This document shows positions 20,971 to 29,257 of a stretch of DNA of 43,658 nucleotides, piece after piece. The DNA lies in the NCBI GenBank assembly GCA_947626935.1, contig CANQUD010000015.1:1-43658 (forward strand). The letters run 5' to 3'. Below the pieces are notes generated by a model that did no database searches, was not told the DNA's origin, and was given only the letters and a program-made list of their open reading frames with translations. Numbering within the stretch: position 1 is the stretch's first letter; every line of letters begins with the position of its first letter. This DNA comes from an uncultured Clostridia bacterium. GTDB taxonomy: Bacteria > Bacillota > Clostridia > Christensenellales > Borkfalkiaceae. Both the position numbers and the translations under genes were made by a program.

Positions 20971-23403
20971 TTTATCTCCTTTTTGATTTGTTTCGGTTTG
21001 TTGAGGGTGGACCCACTCCCCTACCCCTCTCCCATGGAGAGGGTAAGAAGCGGGGTCCTTCTCCGACGCAGAGGGAGCGCTTGAGACCGCCCGTTCGTTT
21101 TGAGACAAAGCCGAGGAACCCTCTCCAGTGGAGAACTCCTCTTTCCCCTCTCCGAGGGAGATCCCCTCTTTACCCCCTCTGGTGGAGGGGGGTAGGGGGG
21201 TGGGCGTCCTTCCCCCGAACCGCACGAGGCGCAGGGCGTTGGTCACGACGAAGAGGGAGCTTAAACTCATCGCCGCCGCCCCGATCATGGGATTCAGGCT
21301 GATGACCCAATAGAAGGCGCCCGCCGCGAGCGGAATGCCGATACAGTTGTAGAAAAATGCCCAGAAGAGGTTCTGTTTGATGATGCGCATGGTCTTTTTG
21401 GAGAGGGCGATCGCCCGCGGGAGCGCACGCAGGTCTCCGCTGACGAGCACGGCGTCCGCGCTCTCGATGGCGACGTCCGTTCCGTTCCCCATCGCAATGC
21501 CGACATCCGCCTCTTTGAGGGCGGGAGCGTCGTTGATGCCGTCCCCCACCATGGCGACATAGCGGTTTTCCCGCCGCGCCTGACGGTGTTCGCGCTTCGC
21601 CTGTTCGTTCTGCTCCCTTGCCCCCTTCACATAGCGAAGTTTCTCCTCGGGGAGAAGTTCGGCGCAGACACAGCTCTCATAGGACGGAAAGCCCGCTTCC
21701 GCGGCGATGTGCCGCGCGACCGCCTCGTTGTCCCCCGTGAGCATGACGGGAAGGCAGCCCCCCCTCACGAGCGCTTCGACGGCTTCCCTGCTTCCCTCTT
21801 TGAGGGTGTCGGCGAGGGCGAACACGCCGAGAACGGTTTTCTCGTCCGCGAGGAAGAGGACGGTCTTTCCCTCGGCGGAAAGTTTCTCGAAAATCGCAAG
21901 ATATGCTTCGAATTTCACGCTTCTGTCCTGCATCATGCGCTCGTTGCCGAGGAAGTACGTCCTGCCGTTCACCCGTCCGACGGCGCCCTGTCCCGTGATA
22001 TATTCGACGGCTTCGGCGACCTCTCCGCTTCCGCAAAAATCGGCGATACATTGCGCGAGCGGGTGACGGAGCTTGCTCTCGAGCGCGTAGGCGATCGCTT
22101 TGGCGCTCTCTTCCCCCTCAAAGTACACGACTTTTGGCTTTCCCTCGGTGAGGGTCGCCGTCTTGTCGAGCCACACTTCATGCACCGTCGCCATTTTCTG
22201 CAGGGCTTCGGCGTTTTTGTAGAGAATGCCGAGCGCCGCCCCTCTTCCCGTCGCCGCCATGACCGCGACGGGCGTCGCGAGTCCCAGAGCGCAAGGACAG
22301 GAAATGACGAGCACCGAGATCGCGTAATTCATCGCATCCGACAAATTCCACGTCGTAAAGTACCAAATGAGGAAGGTAAGGACGGCGATCCCCAGCACGG
22401 CAGGGACAAAGACCGCGGCGACCTTATCGGCAAGTTTTTGGATGGGAGCCTTGGACGTTCCCGCCTCGCGCACCATCTTGATGATGCCCATGAGCATGGT
22501 ATCCGCCCCCACTTTTTCGGCACATATCTTCAGAAAACCGCTCGTGACGATGCAGGCGGAGACCGCCTTCTCCCCCGCAGACAGCTCCACGGGCAAGCTC
22601 TCCCCCGTGACGGCGGAGCGGTCCACAAAGGCATGCCCTTCGACCACCGTCCCGTCCACGGCGATGGATTCCCCCTGTCTGACGATGACGAGGTCGCCCT
22701 CTTCCGCCTCGGAGAGAGGGACCGTCATCTGTATGCCGCCCCGTTCCACCGTCACCGTATCGGGTGCGAGGAAGCGGAGCTTTTCGATCTCCCGTCCCGT
22801 GCGCTTTTTGGACCTGTCCTCGAGCCACTTACCGAGACAGACGAGGGTGACGATCATCGCCGCCGATTCAAAGTAGAGCGCATGGGTCGCGGGGTCGAAA
22901 CAGGCGAGCACGATGCTGTACACGAAGGACACGCCCGCGCCTAAAGAGACGAGGGTGTCCATGTTCGGCACGAGCTTCACCGCCGCCCGCACGCCGCTGA
23001 CGAAAAATTTGTAGTTGACGAGCAGGATGAGGGCGGTCAGACCGAGTTGGAAGCCGTGGTTCCACCATCCCATCGGCGCGGGAAGATGCACCATGTGCCC
23101 CATCGAAAGGTACATGACGGGAAGGAGCAGGACGAGGGAGACAAGGAAACGGACGAAGAGGGTCAGAATTTCCCTCTTTTTTTCGGGCGTCTTACCGTAT
23201 TCGAAGATGCCGTACCCCAGCCCGACGACGGCGGAGAAGATCTCCTTCTCGTCCAAGATGCCCCCGTCAAAGTCGACGTCCATGCACTCACCCATCAGGG
23301 AAACAGCGCAAAATCGCACCCCATTCAGCTTTTTTACCGTACGTTCGATGCCCGCCGCACATGCCGCGCAGCTCATGCCCGTCACGGAATATCTCTTCTT
23401 CAT
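20758..23403 (-). CDS. copA: Copper-exporting P1B-type ATPase CopA fused to a C-terminal CopZ-like domain
   Basis: 881 residues. An N-terminal HMA domain has the Cu site GMSCAAC (Cys12, Cys15). Membrane helices follow, with CPC in VISCPCALG, actuator TGES, HP in RHPLA, TGDN and GDGINDAP: a copper exporter. The phosphorylation motif reads DKTATLT instead of DKTGTLT (Asp413). After about residue 730 (TNALRLVRFG) the frame runs through roughly 82 residues encoded by repeat DNA, then a second HMA domain with MMCVHC. Ordinary CopA proteins end near residue 730. The ATG at 23403 overlaps csoR (ATGA) with AGAGG upstream. Confidence 0.92.
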   Translation of the reverse strand: MKKRYSVTGMSCAACAAGIERTVKKLNGVRFCAVSLMGECMDVDFDGGILDEKEIFSAVVGLGYGIFEYGKTPEKKREILTLFVRFLVSLVLLLPVMYLSMGHMVHLPAPMGWWNHGFQLGLTALILLVNYKFFVSGVRAAVKLVPNMDTLVSLGAGVSFVYSIVLACFDPATHALYFESAAMIVTLVCLGKWLEDRSKKRTGREIEKLRFLAPDTVTVERGGIQMTVPLSEAEEGDLVIVRQGESIAVDGTVVEGHAFVDRSAVTGESLPVELSAGEKAVSACIVTSGFLKICAEKVGADTMLMGIIKMVREAGTSKAPIQKLADKVAAVFVPAVLGIAVLTFLIWYFTTWNLSDAMNYAISVLVISCPCALGLATPVAVMAATGRGAALGILYKNAEALQKMATVHEVWLDKTATLTEGKPKVVYFEGEESAKAIAYALESKLRHPLAQCIADFCGSGEVAEAVEYITGQGAVGRVNGRTYFLGNERMMQDRSVKFEAYLAIFEKLSAEGKTVLFLADEKTVLGVFALADTLKEGSREAVEALVRGGCLPVMLTGDNEAVARHIAAEAGFPSYESCVCAELLPEEKLRYVKGAREQNEQAKREHRQARRENRYVAMVGDGINDAPALKEADVGIAMGNGTDVAIESADAVLVSGDLRALPRAIALSKKTMRIIKQNLFWAFFYNCIGIPLAAGAFYWVISLNPMIGAAAMSLSSLFVVTNALRLVRFGGRTPTPLPPSTRGGKEGISLGEGKEEFSTGEGSSALSQNERAVSSAPSASEKDPASYPLHGRGVGEWVHPQQTETNQKGDKMMKKTILVDGMMCVHCAKHVTDALERVAGVKKADVSLENKTAVVELSEAVSDDILLAAVKEAGYEPKAIL
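20995..21222. repeat. Repeat DNA inside the copA frame
   Basis: Several hairpins of the window's G/C-tract repeat family are packed here, among them CCCTCTCC-CAT-GGAGAGGG (21025-21043), CTCTCCAGTGGAGA near 21121, and a CCCCCT/AGGGGG stretch at 21172-21200. The part at 21008-21047 matches, in reverse complement, the copy at 24131-24173. It encodes a low-complexity linker of the CopA-CopZ fusion. Confidence 0.8.
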
Positions 23404-23702
23404 GAAAACCTCTTGAACAGATCGACGATCTCGTCGAGGACGTCCGTGTCCCCTTCCCGCACATGCTCCGCGACGCATCCATGCAGATGATTTTTGAGAA
23501 TGAGAGCGGAGAGGCTCTTGACGGAAGCGTCCACCGCGGCGAGCTGAATGAGAATGTCGTCGCAGTAGCGGTCCTCATCCACCATGCGTTTGATGCCGTT
23601 CATCTGTCCCATGATGCGATTGAGACGGGACCGAATGCTCTTTTTGTCCTCTTCCGACCGTACGGTCTTGCGTTCGCTTGTGTCACGGCAACAATGTTCC
23701 AT
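23400..23702 (-). CDS. csoR: CsoR-family copper-sensing repressor
   Basis: 100 residues, helical. The Cu(I) ligands of CsoR proteins are in place: Cys47 (RYCDD), His72 and Cys76 (NHLHGC). An additional Cys-Cys pair lies at residues 4-5. It represses the copper operon until Cu(I) binds. The ATG at 23702 has GGAG about seven bases upstream; a longer frame runs back through the operator and promoter and cannot be real. The stop overlaps the copA start (ATGA). The operator at 23714-23730 is of the classical CsoR type. Confidence 0.95.
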   Translation of the reverse strand: MEHCCRDTSERKTVRSEEDKKSIRSRLNRIMGQMNGIKRMVDEDRYCDDILIQLAAVDASVKSLSALILKNHLHGCVAEHVREGDTDVLDEIVDLFKRFS

Positions 23703-23713
23703 GATATCTCCAT

Positions 23714-23730
23714 ATACCCCCGTGGGGTAT
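23714..23730. promoter_or_regulatory. CsoR operator
   Basis: ATACCCC-CGT-GGGGTAT, a perfect 7-bp inverted repeat with the G/C tracts typical of CsoR sites. It lies just downstream of the predicted transcription start (about 23733) and directly before the csoR ribosome binding site. Confidence 0.88.
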
Positions 23731-23739
23731 CTTGCCGAC

Positions 23740-23768
23740 AGTATATCATATGCAGGGTGTCCTGTCAA
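23740..23768 (-). promoter_or_regulatory. Sigma-A promoter of csoR-copA
   Basis: On the minus strand TTGACA (23768-23763), 17-bp spacer and TATACT (23745-23740). The operator covers about +3 to +20. Confidence 0.88.
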
Positions 23769-23849
23769 GGGAAAATTCAAAGAAAAATGAAACATTTTGG
23801 CGGAAGATGCTGTTACTTTTGTGTGTGCGCCCGTTCATTGTAGAATGAC

Positions 23850-24175
23850 ACCCCCTCAGTCTCGCTCCTCTCGACAGCTCCCCCTCAAGGGGGAGCCAAG
23901 GGATTCTTGCCCACCCCTTGAGGGGTGGGTGTCACGAAGTGACGGAAGGGGTGTTATGCTGGCATACCCGCCGCTCATTCTGAGCCGTAGGCGAAGAATC
24001 CCGGCAAACGGGCGGAGCGACATTGTTCTCCATAGGTTTAACGGGATGCATCGCTACGCTCTGCATGAACGGCTGCGGTGACCCACCCCCTGTCGCGTTG
24101 CGACATCCCCCTCCCACGGAGGGGGTTCAAATCTACCCCTCTCCATGGGAGAGGGGTAGGGGTGTGGGTCACAAC
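23850..24175. repeat. Repeat cluster between csoR and clpX
   Basis: Consecutive hairpin modules: CTCCCCCTCAAGGGGGAG (about 23877-23895), CCCACCCC/GGGGTGGG (23910-23929), GTCAC-GAA-GTGAC (23931-23943) followed by GGAAGGGGTGT, and a 12-bp stem CTACCCCTCTCC/GGAGAGGGGTAG (24133-24159). Between them is CATTCTGAGCCGTAGGCGAA, resembling a short repeat common in gut Clostridia. Plus-strand frames here are repeat-derived; no gene is supported. Confidence 0.8.
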
Positions 24176-24179
24176 ATTC

Positions 24180-24215
24180 ACGCGGGGCGGGTTTCAGAAG
24201 AAACCCGCCCCGCGT
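24180..24215 (-). terminator. Long GC hairpin after clpX
   Basis: A perfect 16-bp stem (arms 24180-24195 and 24200-24215, loop of four bases) lies 30 bases beyond the clpX stop. The U tract is weak on both strands, so it may also act as an mRNA 3'-end protector or as a barrier to the neighbouring repeats. Confidence 0.6.
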
Positions 24216-24244
24216 TCCGTTCAAATTCAATTTCTCTCAACAAT

Positions 24245-25477
24245 TCATGCCGACTGTTTGTACACGAGTCGGGGTTTGGCGGTCCCCGTCACGCAGTCGC
24301 GCGTGATGATGACCTCTTCCACGTCGTTCTCGGACGGGATGTCGAACATCACATCGATCATGAGGCTTTCGATGATCGTGCGGAGTCCCCTCGCGCCCGT
24401 CTTGAGGCGGATCGCCGTGTTGGCGATCTCCCGCACGGCTTCGTCCTCGACCGTAAGCTTGACGCCGTCCAGTCCCACGAGCTTCTGATATTGCTTGATG
24501 ATGGCGTTCTTGGGCTGGGTGAGAATGCTGACGAGCGCGTCCTCGTCGAGCGCCTGCAGGCTGACGACGATGGGAATGCGTCCGACAAATTCGGGGATGA
24601 GACCGAACTTTGTAAGGTCTTGCGGTTTGACGTCCTCGAGAAGAGTGTAATCGACTTCCTTCTCGCCGAGCTTCACTTTTCCACCGAAGCCCAGTCCCGA
24701 GTCGTCCTTCCGTGCGGAGACGATCTTGTCAAGTCCCACGAACGCCCCGCCGCAGATGAAGAGGATATTCGTCGTGTCGATGTGCATGCAGTCCTGCTGG
24801 GGGTGCTTTCTGCCGCCCTGCGGGGGAACATTGGCGACGGTGCTCTCAATGATCTTGAGGAGCGCCTGCTGGACGCCCTCGCCCGAGACGTCGCGGGTGA
24901 TGGAGACGTTTTCCCCCTTGCGGGCGATCTTGTCGATCTCATCGATGTAGATGATGCCCCGCTGTGCCTTTTCGATGTCGTAATCGGCATTCTGGATGAG
25001 CTTTAAGAGGATATTTTCGACGTCCTCGCCGACGTAGCCCGCTTCGGTGAGCGTGGTCGCATCCGCCGTCGCGAAGGGCACGTTCAGAATTTTTGCAAGG
25101 GTACGCGCGAGAAGGGTCTTGCCGCTTCCCGTGGGACCGAGCAGGAGAATGTTGCTCTTTTCGATCTCGACGTCATCGTCCTTGACGCCGTCCGCCATCG
25201 CATTGATGCGCTTGTAGTGGTTATAGACGGCGACGGAGAGGACGCGCTTCGCCTTATCCTGCCCGATGATATACTGATCCAGCTCTTCCTTGATCTCCGT
25301 GGGTTTTTTGAGTTCCACCTTCTCATGCGGCGTGGTGGAAGGGACTCTGTCGAGCATCTCCCTGCAAAGTTCCACGCATTCGTCGCAGATGAAGATCCCC
25401 TCGGGACCCGCAATGAGCTTTTTGACTTTGGACTTCTCCTTCCCGCAGAAGGAGCAGCGTTGTTCGTATTTTGCCAT
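24245..25477 (-). CDS. clpX: ClpX, AAA+ unfoldase of ClpXP
   Basis: 410 residues. The N-terminal zinc-binding domain has CSFC and CDEC pairs. The single AAA+ domain carries GPTGSGKT and [11 protein letters not shown], with the later sensor region RIPIVV...LQALDEDAL. It delivers unfolded substrates to ClpP; the IGF-type ClpP-binding loop is expected around residues 265-275, where the sequence reads GLGFG. GGGGAG precedes the ATG. Order tig-clpP-clpX is the common one in bacteria and suggests a single transcript, although 78 bases separate clpP and clpX. Confidence 0.97.
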   Translation of the reverse strand: MAKYEQRCSFCGKEKSKVKKLIAGPEGIFICDECVELCREMLDRVPSTTPHEKVELKKPTEIKEELDQYIIGQDKAKRVLSVAVYNHYKRINAMADGVKDDDVEIEKSNILLLGPTGSGKTLLARTLAKILNVPFATADATTLTEAGYVGEDVENILLKLIQNADYDIEKAQRGIIYIDEIDKIARKGENVSITRDVSGEGVQQALLKIIESTVANVPPQGGRKHPQQDCMHIDTTNILFICGGAFVGLDKIVSARKDDSGLGFGGKVKLGEKEVDYTLLEDVKPQDLTKFGLIPEFVGRIPIVVSLQALDEDALVSILTQPKNAIIKQYQKLVGLDGVKLTVEDEAVREIANTAIRLKTGARGLRTIIESLMIDVMFDIPSENDVEEVIITRDCVTGTAKPRLVYKQSA

Positions 25478-25555
25478 TCTTACTCCCCAATTTGTGATGT
25501 GTCCGTCCCGTTCTATTCGGTCCTTCCCGAAAGAAAGAGACGAGAAAACAGAAAC

Positions 25556-26146
25556 TTATCGCTTGAAATAGACCTTATCGATGAGACCGTACTGCATCGC
25601 CTCTTCCGCCGTGAGATAGTTGTCTCTATCCGTGTCGCGGGCGATCTCCTCGTACGCTCTTCCCGTGTTCTCGGAGAGGATACGGGTCATCTTTTCCTTG
25701 ATCTTCAGAATATGGTCGGCTTGGATCTTGATGTCGCTCGCCTGACCCTGTGCGCCGCCGAGGGGCTGGTGGATCATGATTTCGCTGTTGGGCAGGGCGA
25801 ACCGCTTCCCCTTCTGCCCTGCGGCGAGAAGGAAGGCGCCCATGGACGCCGCAAGCCCGATACAGATGGTCGAGACGTCGCATTTGATGTAGTTCATCGT
25901 GTCATAGATCGCCATACCCGCCGTGACCGATCCGCCGGGGCTGTTGATGTAGAGGCTGATGTCCTTCGTGGGGTCTTTCCCCTCAAGATAGATAAGCTGT
26001 GCGACGACGGTGTTGGAGAGAGCGTCGTCGATCTCTCCCGAGAGGAAGATGATCCTGTCCTCGAGGAGACGGGAATAGAGGTCATAGCTGCGTTCGCCGC
26101 TCGACGTGCGTTCCACGACGTAGGGAATGAGTACATTTTTCGTCAT
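25556..26146 (-). CDS. clpP: ClpP, protease subunit
   Basis: 196 residues, normal length. Catalytic residues are Ser101 (AASMGAF), His126 (MIHQPLGG) and the Asp of the RDTDRD segment near 171. It forms the double-ring protease chamber served by both ClpX (next gene) and ClpC (2528-4972). No propeptide longer than a few residues is evident. GGAG lies about nine bases before the ATG. It begins 20 bases after the trigger factor gene. Confidence 0.97.
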   Translation of the reverse strand: MTKNVLIPYVVERTSSGERSYDLYSRLLEDRIIFLSGEIDDALSNTVVAQLIYLEGKDPTKDISLYINSPGGSVTAGMAIYDTMNYIKCDVSTICIGLAASMGAFLLAAGQKGKRFALPNSEIMIHQPLGGAQGQASDIKIQADHILKIKEKMTRILSENTGRAYEEIARDTDRDNYLTAEEAMQYGLIDKVYFKR

Positions 26147-26166
26147 TTTCTTGTTCTCCTTGCGCC

Positions 26167-27480
26167 TTATGCCTCGGCTTCCTCTCTGTAGACGACCATC
26201 TCGTTGTTTGCCATGAGGAAGTCGAAGAGTTTTGTGATCTTTATGTCGTTTTCGATGTACTCTCTCTGGCGGGGATCGAGGGTCTTTTCGTATTCCGCGG
26301 GTTCCTTCCCGATGGAAGCCGCCTGCTCGGCAATCTTTGCCCCGATCTCCTCTTCGGAAGCCGTGATGTTCTCCGTCTCGAGGAGCTTTTCGATGATGAG
26401 CTGGTGCATCACCATCTTCTTTGCCTCTTCCTCGAACTTCTTCTTATATTCTTCGCGGGTCGTGCCGAGGTAGCTGTAGTAGTCCTCGGGACGGATGCCC
26501 TGATAGGCGATGTTCTGCTCCATTCTGCGGACGTCCATCTCTTCCTGCCTGTCGATGAGCGCATCGGGGATCTCCGCCGCCGCGGTCTTTGCGATCTCTG
26601 TGAGGATCGCCTCTTCCGTCTCGTTGCGGGAACGGCTCTCTGCGTTCTTTTCGAGGCGTTCTCTCACCTTTGCCTTGTAGGCTTCGACGCTCTCCGAGCC
26701 GAGCTTCTTCGCAAATTCCTCATCGAGGGCGGGAAGGTCCTTGCCCGTGATCTTGTGGAGCGTCACCGTAAAGACGGCGGGCTGCCCCTTGAGGGATTCT
26801 TCCTGATAGTCCTCGGGGAAGGTGACGTTGATGTCCCTCGTCTCGCCTAAGGTCATGCCGACGACCGCTTCCTCGAACCCCGGGATAAAGCTGTGGGAGC
26901 CGAGCGTCAGATCGTACTTTTCCGCCGTGCCGCCCTCGAAGGCGACGCCGTCCTTCTTGCCGACAAAGTCGATGTTGACGGTATCCCCGTTCTGCGCGGG
27001 ACGGTCGGTGACTTCGACGCTCTTCGCGAGGCGGGTACGGGTGTTTTCGATGTCCTGCTCCACGTCGGCGTCCGTAACAGTATACTCATACTTGTTGATT
27101 TTTATACCCTTGTAGCTGCCGATGGTGACGTCGGGCTTCACGGGGACCTGTGCGATGAGGACGACATTCGTTTCCGAGAAATCGTCGCCGAGGGAGAGAA
27201 CGGGTTCCCCGACCGCGGTGAAGTTGTCCTTCTCCTTCTCGAGGATCTCGTCGTAATGCTCTCCGTAGAGAAGATTGAGCGCATCCTCATAGAAGAGTCC
27301 CTTGCCGTAATACATTTCGAGCACCGCCTTGGGCGCCTTGCCCTTGCGGAAGCCGTTTACCGTGTAGCGCTTTCTGTTCTCGAGATAGGCTTTGTCGTTC
27401 GCCGCCGCCCATTCTTCGGGCGTGAAGGCAATTTCGATCTTGACCGTGCTCTTTTCTGCGGGGGTGACTTTGTAATTCAT
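26167..27480 (-). CDS. tig: Trigger factor
   Basis: 437 residues. The N-terminal ribosome-binding domain contains the GFRKGKAPK signature. It is followed by an FKBP-type peptidyl-prolyl isomerase domain (about 150-240: [18 protein letters not shown]) and a helical C-terminal chaperone domain. It meets nascent chains at the ribosome exit. The ATG at 27480 has AGGAG upstream; a longer frame extends through the promoter and is not real. It is divergent from rqcH, which also acts at the large subunit. Confidence 0.97.
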   Translation of the reverse strand: MNYKVTPAEKSTVKIEIAFTPEEWAAANDKAYLENRKRYTVNGFRKGKAPKAVLEMYYGKGLFYEDALNLLYGEHYDEILEKEKDNFTAVGEPVLSLGDDFSETNVVLIAQVPVKPDVTIGSYKGIKINKYEYTVTDADVEQDIENTRTRLAKSVEVTDRPAQNGDTVNIDFVGKKDGVAFEGGTAEKYDLTLGSHSFIPGFEEAVVGMTLGETRDINVTFPEDYQEESLKGQPAVFTVTLHKITGKDLPALDEEFAKKLGSESVEAYKAKVRERLEKNAESRSRNETEEAILTEIAKTAAAEIPDALIDRQEEMDVRRMEQNIAYQGIRPEDYYSYLGTTREEYKKKFEEEAKKMVMHQLIIEKLLETENITASEEEIGAKIAEQAASIGKEPAEYEKTLDPRQREYIENDIKITKLFDFLMANNEMVVYREEAEA

Positions 27481-27524
27481 GTTCGTTTGCTCCTGTCTGT
27501 ATCGGAATTCTTGTATCGCTATCC

Positions 27525-27533
27525 ATTTTAGCA
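27525..27533 (-). promoter_or_regulatory. Candidate extended -10 promoter of tig
   Basis: On the minus strand TGCTAAAAT (27533-27525) forms an extended -10 element; the region where a -35 box belongs is only T-rich. Transcription would start near 27518, giving a leader of about 38 bases. Confidence 0.5.
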
Positions 27534-27562
27534 TAACTGTCCGCAAAAGAAAAGCGATTTTA

Positions 27563-27591
27563 TTTACAATTTTGTTTTTTTGGAGTATAAT
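27563..27591 (+). promoter_or_regulatory. Sigma-A promoter of rqcH
   Basis: TTTACA (27563-27568), 17-bp spacer with a T7 run, TATAAT (27586-27591). Start expected near 27598, about 22 bases before the ATG, which has GGGAG as binding site. Confidence 0.85.
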
Positions 27592-27619
27592 GGAAAGCAA
27601 GATCGCTTGGGAGACGTCT

Positions 27620-29257
27620 ATGCCGCAAGATGCTTTTACCCTTCGCCTCGTCGCAAGGGAACTGAACGCCGCGCTCGTCGGGGGCAAGATCAACCGTATC
27701 GTCCAGCCCGACAGGGAAGAGCTTTCTCTTCTTATATACACGGGAAAACGCACGGTCAAACTCATTCTGAACGCAAATGCTTCGGCTTGCGGCGCTTATT
27801 TTTGCGAGGACGACAGGGAAAGCCCCAAAACCGCCCCCGCATTCTGTATGCTGCTGCGGAAATATGTGCAGGGCGCGGACATCCTCGGCGTGGAGCTTGC
27901 GGGGTTCGAACGCATTCTGCGCTTCCGTCTCCTCTGCCACAGCGAATTTCAGACGGCGGAACGGTTCCTCATCGCCGAGATCATGGGGAAATACTCCAAT
28001 CTCATCCTGACCGAGAACGGCGTCATACTGGGTGCGCTCAAGACGACGACCCTCGACGAGAACACCAAGCGGATGATCTTCGCGGGCGTGCCCTACTCTC
28101 CCCCCGCCGCGCAGGACAAGACGGACCCTTCCGACCTTCCCGCGCTTCGGGCGCTTCTCCAAACCTGCACGGGCGACAGAGCCGACTTCCTCTTCCGCCA
28201 TGTCCGAGGGCTTGCCCCCGTGACGGCGCAGGCGATCGCGGACGGGTACCGAGGGGGCGATTTCGCGCAATATGTGCACGATTTTATCTTCTCCGACGAC
28301 ATCTCTCCCCGCATCGTCGAGCGGGACGGCGCCGTCGTCGACTTCGTCGCAAGGGGCAGTGAAGGCATTCCCTTTGCAACGCTGTCCGAGGCGCAGTCGG
28401 AGTTCTACCGCAGAAAGCGGGCGGGAAAGAACTTCGACGGGCAGAAGCGCAAGCTTCTCTCCGTCCTGCAGAATGCCAAAAAAAAGCAGGAAAAACAGCT
28501 CCTGCAAAATCTCGAAAAACAGCTCTCCTGCCGCGACGCCGAGGAGAACCGCAGAAAGGGAGAACTTCTCACCGCAAATCTCTACGCCCTCTCGCGGGGC
28601 ATGCGGGCGTGCGAGCTTGAGAACTGGGAGACGGGAGAACGGGAGAAGATCGCCCTCGACCCCCGCCTCTCCCCCGCCGAAAATGCGCAGGCATATTACA
28701 AAAAATACCGAAAACAGAAGCGGACGGTGGAAGTTCTCCTTCCCCGCGAGCGGGAGACACGGGACGAGATCCTCTACCTCGAGAGCCTCATCGCGCTGAC
28801 GGACAGCGCCGCCGAGGAGCATGACCTTGCGAGCATCGGAGAGGAGCTACGCTCCGTCGGTCTCCTCGAAGCGCCGAAGGAGAAAAAGAAAGTCGTCAAG
28901 GCAGAAATTCCCTTCCGCACATATGAAACGGAAGGCATGCGCATCCTTGCGGGACGGAACAACCTGCAAAACGATGCGCTCCTGCGGCAAAGTGCGCCCG
29001 ACGACATATGGCTCCACGCGCAGCGGTACCATTCCTGCCACGTCGTGATCAAGTCGAACGGGATGCCCGTCCCCGAAAAGGTCCTCTCCTTCGCGGCGGG
29101 CGTCTGTGCGCTCTACTCCGATGCGCACGGCGAGAAGGTCCCCGTCGACTACTGTCCCCTGAAATACGTCAAAAAACCGCCTCATTCCAAGGCGGGATTC
29201 GTGATCTATTCCAATTTCAAGACGACCCTCGGCGACCCGAATTTCATGAAAAATTAG
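27620..29257 (+). CDS. rqcH: RqcH (NFACT/Rqc2 homologue), ribosome quality control
   Basis: 545 residues. The NFACT-N domain (EIMGKYSNLIL is its hallmark) is followed by a helix-hairpin-helix region, a long charged coiled coil (about 300-420) and the NFACT-R domain (DDIWLHAQRYHSCHVVI, in parts DDIWLHA and SCHVVI, then YVKKPP). RqcH binds stalled 50S-peptidyl-tRNA complexes and directs alanine tailing. Old annotations call it a fibronectin-binding protein. The ATG at 27620 was chosen because GGGAG precedes it and it follows the promoter; the frame upstream crosses the promoter. Its stop overlaps that of hemZ on the other strand. Confidence 0.95.
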   Translation: MPQDAFTLRLVARELNAALVGGKINRIVQPDREELSLLIYTGKRTVKLILNANASACGAYFCEDDRESPKTAPAFCMLLRKYVQGADILGVELAGFERILRFRLLCHSEFQTAERFLIAEIMGKYSNLILTENGVILGALKTTTLDENTKRMIFAGVPYSPPAAQDKTDPSDLPALRALLQTCTGDRADFLFRHVRGLAPVTAQAIADGYRGGDFAQYVHDFIFSDDISPRIVERDGAVVDFVARGSEGIPFATLSEAQSEFYRRKRAGKNFDGQKRKLLSVLQNAKKKQEKQLLQNLEKQLSCRDAEENRRKGELLTANLYALSRGMRACELENWETGEREKIALDPRLSPAENAQAYYKKYRKQKRTVEVLLPRERETRDEILYLESLIALTDSAAEEHDLASIGEELRSVGLLEAPKEKKKVVKAEIPFRTYETEGMRILAGRNNLQNDALLRQSAPDDIWLHAQRYHSCHVVIKSNGMPVPEKVLSFAAGVCALYSDAHGEKVPVDYCPLKYVKKPPHSKAGFVIYSNFKTTLGDPNFMKN

